Shown here: positions 6,947 through 13,146 of the stretch, piece by piece
How positions within the stretch are numbered: the stretch's first letter is position 1
Layout: each line of letters begins with the position of its first letter
NCBI GenBank assembly: GCA_947632625.1
Contig: CANRPZ010000016.1
Coordinates: forward strand, 1 to 18,330
Length of the DNA stretch: 18,330 bases
Source of the DNA: an uncultured Bacilli bacterium
Lineage (GTDB): Bacteria; Bacillota_I; Bacilli_A; RF39; UBA660
Direction: 5' to 3'
Notes under the pieces: generated by a model
The model's input: only the letters and a program-made list of their open reading frames with translations
Databases searched by the model: none
Told to the model about the DNA's origin: nothing
Program-made: the position numbers and the translations under genes

Positions 6947-9090
6947 ATACAGAACCAAAATTAGAGGATTTATTAGAAAAATTACGTCCGAACTTATCGG
7001 AAAAAGATTTAGAAGATATTAAAAAAAGCTATCTTTTTGCCTACGAAAAACATAAAGGAAATTATCGCTTAACGAAAGAACCCTATATTACCCATCCTTT
7101 AAATGTAGCTTTAATTTTAAGTGATTTAAATGTCGACAAAACAACGATTATGGGAGCACTACTGCACGAGGTTATAAATAATGCTGAAACAACAGAAGAA
7201 GAGTTAGAACAAACTTTTGGTCATGAAATTACTTGTATTGTTAAAAGTATTAGTACTATTAATAAATTAGAGTTACCTGATGATAAAGAATCAAGTGCAA
7301 TTTATTTAAGAAAAGTTTTAGTAGGGCTTGCTGAAGATGTTCGTGTTTTATTTATAAAATTAGCGGATCGTTTACACAACATGCGAACAATTTGGGCAGT
7401 AAATCCTGAAAAACAAAAGAAAAAAGCCAATGAAACAATGAACGTATTAATTCCTATCGCGCATCGTTTAGGTATTTATTCGATTAAAAGTGAACTTGAG
7501 GATTTATGTCTAAAGTATTTAAAGCCCGATGTTTATGAAGATATATTAAAACAATTAGATGCTACCATACCCGAACTCGAAGATGTTTTAGAAGCAATGC
7601 AAGATAGCATTAGTGAAATCTTGATGGAACATGGAATTAAATTTCAAATTAAGAGCCGTGTTAAAAGCGTTTACAGTATTTATAAAAAATTAAGTAAAGG
7701 AAAAAAATGGAATGAAATTTATGATATTTTAGCCTTAAGAGTAATTGTAGAAAAAGAAAGCGATTGCTACCTTACTATTGGCTTAATCCATTCAAAATTT
7801 CATCCGCTTCCAAAAAGGTTTAAAGACTATATTGCTATGCCTAAAGAAAATATGTATCAAAGTTTACATACAGGAGTCTTTGGCATAGATGGTAAAATTT
7901 TTGAAATTCAAGTAAGAACGCATGAAATGGATGAAATCGCCGAAAAGGGTATTGCATCTCATTGGTCTTATAAAGAGCAAGGAACCAAAAAAATTCAAAA
8001 TATAATGGAGCAAAAACTAGAAATTTTTAGAAATATTATCGATTCTTATAAAGAAACAACGAGCGATCTTGATTTTGCTGCTAACGTAAATGCCGATATT
8101 TTAGGAGATTTAATTTATGTCTTTACCCCTCGTGGAGATGTAGTGGAGCTTCCCAAAGGTTCTACACCAATCGATTTTGCTTATCGTATTCATTCTAAAG
8201 TAGGAGATACAACCGTAGGGGCTATTGTAAATGATGAAATTGTTCCATTATCCTACGAATTACATGATAATGATGTTATAAAAATTAATACGAATAAAAA
8301 TTCTACGCCAAGTAAAGAATGGTTAGATTTTGTTAAAACAACAGCAGCCAAAAGTAAAATTAAATCCTATTTTAGTAAGCAAGATCGAACGGATTATATT
8401 TTAAATGGTAAAAATATTTTAGATCGAGAATTAAGAAAACAAAAATTAAGTTTTAATGAGGTCTTTAGTGAAGAGAAATTAGCTAAAATACTAAAAGATT
8501 TAAAAATGCAAGATATTGAAGATATTTATCTTGCTATAGGTTCATTTCGTTACACCGCTAACTATATTATCAGACTAACAACAGAAGAAAAGCAAAACGT
8601 TACAGATGCTTTAATTGAAAAAGTAAGCAATAAAAATAAAGTTTTACCAAAAACCAATAATAAAAATGACATTATTGTTGGAGAATATAATGATATTTTG
8701 GTAACTCTAGCCAAATGTTGCAAGCCTGTTAAAGGAGATAATATAATTGGTTATATAACAAAAGGGGAGGGCATAACCGTTCACAAAGCCGATTGTCCAA
8801 ACGTTCTAGATAAAACCGAAAGACTAATTGCAGTTTCTTGGAACGATAATGGAGATAATGAATATTATACAGATATTTTTATTGAAACACTAAACGATAA
8901 AAATTACGTTACAGATATTATTAATAAAGCTTCAACGAAAAATATTAATGTAGTAGCTCTTACGACAACAGATAATGCCGAGGAAACAATATACAATTTA
9001 ACGATTAAAGTAAAAAATGTAACGATACTAAATGACTTTTTAGATAGCTTGTATTCTCTTGGTTTTGTTAAGAAAGTAGGGAAAAAATAA
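6943..9090 (+). CDS. relA: RelA/SpoT-family (p)ppGpp synthetase with a degenerate hydrolase domain
   Basis: Long alarmone enzyme (715 residues) with the full family layout. Order: HD hydrolase-like domain (about 25-200), synthetase domain (about 225-345), TGS domain (about 388-450), helical region, CC/zinc-finger domain (Cys592, Cys593, Cys618) and ACT domain (about 635-712). Synthetase residues look kept: Arg239, Lys241, YDILALRV with Asp261, RFKD (292-295), Tyr305, His309 and Glu321 in EIQVRT. RFKD is the form seen in bifunctional Rel enzymes. In the hydrolase domain His51, His75 and Asp142 remain. The usual HDVVEDT is instead HEVINNA (75-81): the metal ligand Asp is Glu76 and the catalytic Glu-Asp pair is Asn79-Asn80. 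Hydrolysis is therefore probably lost. ATGA overlap with the ComN-like gene; TAATG overlap with dtd. Confidence 0.95.
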   Translation: MNTEPKLEDLLEKLRPNLSEKDLEDIKKSYLFAYEKHKGNYRLTKEPYITHPLNVALILSDLNVDKTTIMGALLHEVINNAETTEEELEQTFGHEITCIVKSISTINKLELPDDKESSAIYLRKVLVGLAEDVRVLFIKLADRLHNMRTIWAVNPEKQKKKANETMNVLIPIAHRLGIYSIKSELEDLCLKYLKPDVYEDILKQLDATIPELEDVLEAMQDSISEILMEHGIKFQIKSRVKSVYSIYKKLSKGKKWNEIYDILALRVIVEKESDCYLTIGLIHSKFHPLPKRFKDYIAMPKENMYQSLHTGVFGIDGKIFEIQVRTHEMDEIAEKGIASHWSYKEQGTKKIQNIMEQKLEIFRNIIDSYKETTSDLDFAANVNADILGDLIYVFTPRGDVVELPKGSTPIDFAYRIHSKVGDTTVGAIVNDEIVPLSYELHDNDVIKINTNKNSTPSKEWLDFVKTTAAKSKIKSYFSKQDRTDYILNGKNILDRELRKQKLSFNEVFSEEKLAKILKDLKMQDIEDIYLAIGSFRYTANYIIRLTTEEKQNVTDALIEKVSNKNKVLPKTNNKNDIIVGEYNDILVTLAKCCKPVKGDNIIGYITKGEGITVHKADCPNVLDKTERLIAVSWNDNGDNEYYTDIFIETLNDKNYVTDIINKASTKNINVVALTTTDNAEETIYNLTIKVKNVTILNDFLDSLYSLGFVKKVGKK

Positions 9091-9533
9091 TGCGTGTTTT
9101 AATTCAAAGAAGCAAAGAAAGCCATGTCTCTATTCAAGAAAAACTTTATTCTTCCATTCCCTTTGGCTTTGTACTCTTTGTATGTTTTACAGAAGGGGAT
9201 ACTTTAAAAGATATAGAATATTTAGTCCGAAAAATTTTAAATTTAAGAATATTTAACGATGAAAAAGGTATTATGAATAAAAGTATTTTAGAGGTAGGGG
9301 GTTCTATTCTTTCCATTAGCCAATTTACTTTATATGCAGATACCAAAAAAGGAAACCGACCAAGTTATTTAAAAGCCATGAATGGGGCTAGGGCAATAAA
9401 ATTATATGATATTTTTAATGAAGAATTAAGTAAATATATAAATGTAGAAACGGGGATTTTTGGTAGTGACATGCAAGTAAATATAATAAACGATGGACCC
9501 GTAACCATATTACTTGATTCTAAAGAAAAATAA
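9090..9533 (+). CDS. dtd: D-aminoacyl-tRNA deacylase Dtd
   Basis: Dtd removes D-amino acids (and glycine misloaded on Ala tRNA) from tRNA, proofreading chirality. The 147-residue length is typical. Both active-site motifs are intact: SQFTLYADT (77-85) and NDGPVT (134-139), the latter containing the cross-subunit Gly-cisPro pair Gly136-Pro137. The family segments TKKGNRPSY and VETGIFGSDM are also clear. The start codon overlaps the relA stop by one base (TAATG), matching the relA-dtd pair conserved in Bacillota, so it is probably expressed by translational coupling from the relA message. Confidence 0.97.
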   Translation: MRVLIQRSKESHVSIQEKLYSSIPFGFVLFVCFTEGDTLKDIEYLVRKILNLRIFNDEKGIMNKSILEVGGSILSISQFTLYADTKKGNRPSYLKAMNGARAIKLYDIFNEELSKYINVETGIFGSDMQVNIINDGPVTILLDSKEK

Positions 9534-9554
9534 AGGGGTTAGAAAGGATTTTTT

Positions 9555-10391
9555 GTGAAGCAAAGAAAAGAATATTATAGTCAAGAACATTTAGAAAAAA
9601 TAAAAGAATATTTAAATAATGAAAACTACGAAAAAGCATTAAAAGAATTTCAATTATATTTTCAAAATTATCCTGAAGATGCAATAGCTTATATTTATTT
9701 TGTAGATTTATTAATAAAAATAGGCAAATTTGAAGAAGCGGAACGTCTTTTTGAAGATATGAAAAACATGAGTAATTTTAACCGAGTAGGATTCCATTTT
9801 TATCACACGCTTTTAATTAAATTAAAATTTATAGAAAAAGATTTTAAAACGGCGTATGAATTATTAGAAAAAACAAATTTAGAACATCTAGATGAAATAG
9901 ATTTAGTGTCTATTTTAAAATGGAATCATGATAAAAAATATAATAATTTTATAAATAATGGTTATTTGATGCAACAAATTATAGATTATCAAGAAAATCG
10001 TTTTATAAAACATATTCAAAAACATTTGTATACATCTTCTATTGCTTACATTTCTAAATTTAATGAAGATTTTCCTATTTATGAGGTTTTGGAACAAATA
10101 AAACCAATGCTTCCTACAACTCATGCTATTTATCGTTCTATTTCTTGTTATTATGCTTTTTTTAAATATGATGCTTGTGGAAAGAGTAAAGAAGGCGAAA
10201 ATTTAGATTATTTTCGAGTAATTGCTCTTAATCCTACAAATGAAATTATTACGATTTATCCATGTCAACATAATGGACATATTGGTTATACGGATTTAAA
10301 TGTTAAAAAAGAAATTACAGATACTCCTATTTTAAGAAAAGAAAAGCGTCTTTCGCAAATTGAAAAATTTAATAAAAAATATGGAATGTAA
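9555..10391 (+). CDS. TPR-like protein with an unrecognised C-terminal domain
   Basis: A 278-residue soluble protein. Residues about 9-75 form two tetratricopeptide-like helical pairs (YEKALKEFQLYFQNYPED; FEEAERLFEDM), followed by more helical repeats to about 115. The C-terminal part (about 150-250) is not repeat-like. It contains a Cys-bearing region (SCYYAFFKYDACG) and a strand-turn-strand segment, DYFRVIALNPTNEIITIYPC. I do not recognise this domain. A protein-protein scaffold or adaptor role is plausible from the TPR part only. The start is GTG 9555, with AAAGGA (9543-9548) upstream. It follows dtd by 21 bases and is probably the last gene of the relA unit, since a weak hairpin lies after it. 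Confidence 0.7.
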   Translation: MKQRKEYYSQEHLEKIKEYLNNENYEKALKEFQLYFQNYPEDAIAYIYFVDLLIKIGKFEEAERLFEDMKNMSNFNRVGFHFYHTLLIKLKFIEKDFKTAYELLEKTNLEHLDEIDLVSILKWNHDKKYNNFINNGYLMQQIIDYQENRFIKHIQKHLYTSSIAYISKFNEDFPIYEVLEQIKPMLPTTHAIYRSISCYYAFFKYDACGKSKEGENLDYFRVIALNPTNEIITIYPCQHNGHIGYTDLNVKKEITDTPILRKEKRLSQIEKFNKKYGM

Positions 10392-10424
10392 AAAGAACAT
10401 TTGGAAGATATGAATTAAAAGGCT

Positions 10425-10451
10425 AAAAGAGGTAATATTTACACCTTTTTT
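10425..10451 (+). terminator. Weak intrinsic terminator after the TPR-like gene
   Basis: AAAAGAGGT (10425-10433) can pair with ACCTTTTTT (10443-10451), nine pairs including one G-T, around a 9-base loop. The 3' arm itself supplies the T run. The stem is mostly A-T, so termination would be inefficient. It overlaps the -35 region of the murE promoter. Confidence 0.4.
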
Positions 10452-10468
10452 AATTTCTGTGCTATACT
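10438..10468 (+). promoter_or_regulatory. Candidate murE promoter
   Basis: TTTACA (10438-10443) and TATACT (10463-10468) are both close to consensus but separated by 19 bp, longer than ideal. Transcription would begin near 10475, so the message would be nearly leaderless apart from the AGGTGAA site. The close match of the -10 box is the main support. Confidence 0.5.
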
Positions 10469-10485
10469 ACTAATAGGTGAAATAT

Positions 10486-11853
10486 ATGATAAATTTAAAA
10501 ACTGATTCTCGAAAAGTAAAACCTGGGGATACTTTTATTGCTATACGTAATGTAGCACGTGATGGTCACGATTATATAAAAAATGCCATTGAAAATGGAG
10601 CCGCTAAAATTATTTGTGAGGAAGGTAATTTTTCAGTTGAAACTGAAATAGTACCAGACACAAGACAATATTTAAATGAGTATTTGTATACCAATTATTA
10701 TTCGAAAATAGAAGATATGACGTTTATTGGTGTTACAGGAACCAACGGCAAAACAACCACGTGCTTTTTAGTTTATCAAATGCTTCAAAAACTAGGCAAA
10801 ACACCAGCTTATATAGGAACAATTGGTTTTTATTATAAAGATATTAAAAAAGTTTTAAATAACACCACACCTGATGTTGATTTATTGTATGAAATGTTAC
10901 TTGAAGCGAAAGAGGCTGGATGTGATAGCATCGTAATGGAGGTTAGTAGCCATGCTTTAGATAAAAATCGTATTTATGGACTTACCTTTGATGAGGTTGC
11001 TTTCACTAACTTAACACAAGATCATTTGGATTATCATAAAACAATGGAAAATTATTGTAATGCCAAGAAAAAATTATTTCTAAAAACAAGAAATCAAAAA
11101 ATTGCTATCTTAAATGGAGATGATACGTATGTTAAAGAGTTTTTATTAAAAGAAAATAACAATCTTTTAATAGGTATTCATCCAACCAATTCTATTGTAA
11201 TCAACGACTTAACATTTAGTCATAATGATACAAAGATTCAGTTTACTTATCAAGAAAAAAACTATGAAACCTCAATTAAAATGGTTGGAAGATACAATGT
11301 CTATAACTATTTAACCGCCGTATTTTTAGTACATAAAATGGGATTTTCTTTGGAAAGCATTTTAAGTTTAAGTAATGTTTTAGAAGCACCAAGTGGAAGA
11401 ATGGAAAAACTAGCATACAAAACCAATAGCATTTTCATCGATTATGCCCATACTCCTGATGCTGTAGAAAATGTTTTAAAAAGTGCTTTAGAATATAAAA
11501 AAGGAAGAATTATTACCATTATCGGTTGCGGAGGAGATCGAGATCGAACCAAAAGACCTATTATGGGACATATTGCTGAAGAAAATTCTGACTATGTAAT
11601 TTTTACAAATGATAACCCTAGAACAGAAGCAGAAACCCAAATTATGGAAGACATATTAAGTGGTGTTAAAAAAGAGAATCATGAAATTCTTTATAATCGA
11701 AAAGAAGCCATCCAAAAGGGAATTTCTTTATTACAAGAAAATGATATTTTAATGATTTTAGGAAAAGGACATGAAGATTACCAAATTATTGGTACAGAAA
11801 AGCAACATTTTAGTGATAAAGAAATCGTTTTAGAAAGCATTAAAGATTGCTGA
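10486..11853 (+). CDS. murE: UDP-MurNAc-tripeptide synthetase MurE, probably meso-diaminopimelate-specific
   Basis: Mur ligase adding the third residue to UDP-MurNAc-L-Ala-D-Glu in the cytoplasm. The 455-residue product has the substrate-binding start (TDSRKVKPGDTF, 6-17), ATP-binding GTNGKTTT (85-92), NTTPD, MEVSSHAL, the Lys-rich AKKKLF region, a central-domain SGRME and, near the C-terminus, LGKGHEDYQ. DNPR (376-379) is the motif associated with meso-diaminopimelate selection; lysine-adding enzymes usually differ at the Arg. The N-terminus is some 20 residues shorter than common MurE proteins. GTG 10477 is in frame but lies within the AGGTGAA site (10475-10481), so ATG 10486 is chosen. It stands alone here, away from other division and cell-wall genes. 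Confidence 0.93.
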   Translation: MINLKTDSRKVKPGDTFIAIRNVARDGHDYIKNAIENGAAKIICEEGNFSVETEIVPDTRQYLNEYLYTNYYSKIEDMTFIGVTGTNGKTTTCFLVYQMLQKLGKTPAYIGTIGFYYKDIKKVLNNTTPDVDLLYEMLLEAKEAGCDSIVMEVSSHALDKNRIYGLTFDEVAFTNLTQDHLDYHKTMENYCNAKKKLFLKTRNQKIAILNGDDTYVKEFLLKENNNLLIGIHPTNSIVINDLTFSHNDTKIQFTYQEKNYETSIKMVGRYNVYNYLTAVFLVHKMGFSLESILSLSNVLEAPSGRMEKLAYKTNSIFIDYAHTPDAVENVLKSALEYKKGRIITIIGCGGDRDRTKRPIMGHIAEENSDYVIFTNDNPRTEAETQIMEDILSGVKKENHEILYNRKEAIQKGISLLQENDILMILGKGHEDYQIIGTEKQHFSDKEIVLESIKDC

Positions 11854-11925
11854 ATTCCTATTTAAGATAATGAATCAACTATAAAGATACAATAAAATTT
11901 ATTTAAATAAGAGGAAAAAAAGTGA

Positions 11926-11954
11926 TTGTCATTTTTATATATTGATTGTATAAT
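11926..11954 (+). promoter_or_regulatory. Strong sigma-A-type promoter for the unknown Tyr-rich gene
   Basis: TTGTCA (11926-11931), a 17-bp spacer and a perfect TATAAT (11949-11954) preceded by TG at 11947-11948 without the usual intervening base. Predicted transcription start is near 11961, with a leader of about 28 bases carrying AGAGG (11978-11982). The in-frame TTG at 11926 is the -35 box, not a start codon. Confidence 0.78.
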
Positions 11955-11988
11955 AAATAAAAAATTAAAAAAATGTGAGAGGTATAGT

Positions 11989-12837
11989 ATGTCAAAATTA
12001 AATAAAGATACACAAAAATATTTAGAAATGTTTTATAACCCAAGTTTTACTGAACATGACTTTGTAGCAGTTCTTTTATCATTACTTTGTAAAAATGGTA
12101 TTTATCAAATTAGTGAGCAACAATTAACTCAAAAATTATATTACTACTATAAAAATCAAAACTATAAAGAATTATTCCAAGATATTTGTTTAACTAGAGA
12201 TGGTATAGATCGTCAAGTTGATATTCATAACGGATTATACCAAGAAAAATTTTTTAGTGGCAATATTTTTTGGGATTCTATGCGTTGCGAGCTATTAAAT
12301 TTAAGCTATAATCCAAATATGGATTTATCTTATTATGAACAAAATTTAAGTGAAGATGGAAAAATAAAAATAAGAAAAATGGCAGAAGAATTAAGTATAC
12401 GAAAAAAGATAGAGCAACAAAGTAAATATCCAATATATATTTATGGTGCAAATCCTAATCAAACTTATACTTTAGTTTATGGTAAAAGTTTAACAGATTT
12501 GTTAAGTTTCGAGTTGCTAACGGATGGGGACATTTCATTTATGCAACATAGCGAAACACAAGGAGATGGACGTTATTATTATGAAAATCCTATGTATTTT
12601 AATGAATATAGGACATTAAAAGATAATAAGGTATCAAATGTTAAATTAGAAAACGCAAGTTTTGCAATTCAACAAGGATTATGTAATGATAAAATTCGTT
12701 ATAGCAAAATTTATACGGAAATTATTGATTCAGAAATATTAAAAAAAATTATGAATATGGCAAATACAAGATATGAAAATGAAGATAGTGTACTTACTGA
12801 ATTAAAACCATATGTAAGAAAATTAAGTTTAAAATAA
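11989..12837 (+). CDS. Uncharacterised Tyr-rich cytoplasmic protein
   Basis: A 282-residue protein that I do not recognise. There is no signal peptide and no convincing membrane helix. The N-terminal third is helical (HDFVAVLLSLLCKNG, then ISEQQLTQKLYYYYKNQ). The centre is charged and possibly coiled (about 118-138), and the C-terminal half looks mixed alpha/beta with YPIYIYGANPNQTYTLVYG and GDGRYYYENPMYFNEYRTL. Tyr content is very high (around one residue in ten). ATG 11989 has AGAGG six bases upstream and follows a near-consensus promoter, so it is probably a separately transcribed single gene. Base composition is like its neighbours. It lies where B. subtilis has an amidase gene upstream of hisS but is unlike an amidase. 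No function is proposed. Confidence 0.72.
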   Translation: MSKLNKDTQKYLEMFYNPSFTEHDFVAVLLSLLCKNGIYQISEQQLTQKLYYYYKNQNYKELFQDICLTRDGIDRQVDIHNGLYQEKFFSGNIFWDSMRCELLNLSYNPNMDLSYYEQNLSEDGKIKIRKMAEELSIRKKIEQQSKYPIYIYGANPNQTYTLVYGKSLTDLLSFELLTDGDISFMQHSETQGDGRYYYENPMYFNEYRTLKDNKVSNVKLENASFAIQQGLCNDKIRYSKIYTEIIDSEILKKIMNMANTRYENEDSVLTELKPYVRKLSLK

Positions 12838-12853
12838 ATAAAAGTATAAGATC

Positions 12854-12909
12854 ATTACGAAATTGTTACAAAATATTTAGTTGACTTACCACTAAATTCG
12901 TAATAAAAT
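12854..12909 (+). promoter_or_regulatory. hisS-operon promoter overlapped by nested inverted repeats
   Basis: TTGACT (12881-12886) and TAAAAT (12904-12909) with a 17-bp spacer form a good promoter, with initiation near 12916 at the beginning of the T-box leader. Two inverted repeats surround it. ATTTAGT (12875-12881) / ACTAAAT (12891-12897) is centred on the -35 box. ATTACGAA (12854-12861) / TTCGTAAT (12897-12904) spans the spacer. No T run follows, so they suit an operator better than a terminator for the upstream gene. Confidence 0.7.
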
Positions 12910-12915
12910 AAGACT

Positions 12916-13128
12916 ATATTAAATTTCTGCGTTAAAGAAAAAGTAAAAAAATCAATTCTTTAAAAGAGAGGGCTTACCTGCTGAAAATGCCTAAAGAACA
13001 TTTTTTGAAAAGACAACTTTAAATATACGTAGAACGCGATAAATTTCGTGATAAATAAATGAAGAGTACCTAGTAAAGTAAGGTGGCACCGCGGGAAAAT
13101 CTCGTCCTTACGTTTATTAGGTTTTTTT
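12916..13128 (+). ncRNA. T-box riboswitch leader of the hisS-asnS-aspS-gatCA operon (Asp/Asn type)
   Basis: A complete T-box. Stem I is closed by TTAAAG (12932-12937) / CTTTAA (13017-13022). Its specifier loop has AGTA (12942-12945) opposite GAAAAGACAA (13007-13016). Upper helices are 12946-12952 / 13000-13006 and 12956-12961 / 12993-12998, followed by the GAGAG distal bulge and GGGC/GCCT (12970-12973 / 12989-12992). Stem III is 13035-13050. The antiterminator pairs GTAAGG (13078-13083) with CCTTAC (13106-13111) and GCGGGA (13091-13096) with TCTCGT (13100-13105), around the TGGCACC bulge. UGGC selects a tRNA with discriminator G73, as in Asp and Asn tRNAs; His tRNA has C73. GAC (13012-13014), followed by A, is the best specifier, with AAC adjacent. 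Uncharged tRNA should raise expression. Confidence 0.93.
13068..13128 (+). terminator. Possible T-box expression platform: enclosing hairpin with T run
   Basis: ACCTAGTAAA (13068-13077) pairs with TTTATTAGGT (13113-13122), ten pairs with one G-T, directly before the remainder of a seven-T run (13122-13128). The helix stacks on the antiterminator instead of competing with it. The usual downstream complement of the antiterminator 3' arm is not visible. Whether this acts as the terminator is uncertain. Confidence 0.45.
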
Positions 13129-13146
13129 ATGTTTAGGAGGAGAAAA

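Noticed and set aside
11899..11910. 12-bp AT palindrome TTATTTAAATAA after murE
   Set aside because: It is purely A/T and has no T-run tail or G-C pairs; such palindromes are expected by chance at this base composition.
11926..11988. TTG start giving a 21-residue extension of the Tyr-rich protein
   Set aside because: The TTG is the first part of the -35 box TTGTCA and the region includes the -10 box; ATG 11989 has its own AGAGG site.
13129..13146. Upstream ATG for hisS
   Set aside because: It would translate the AGGAGGAG site as protein; the HisRS N-terminus (KPKGTYDV) starts properly from 13147.
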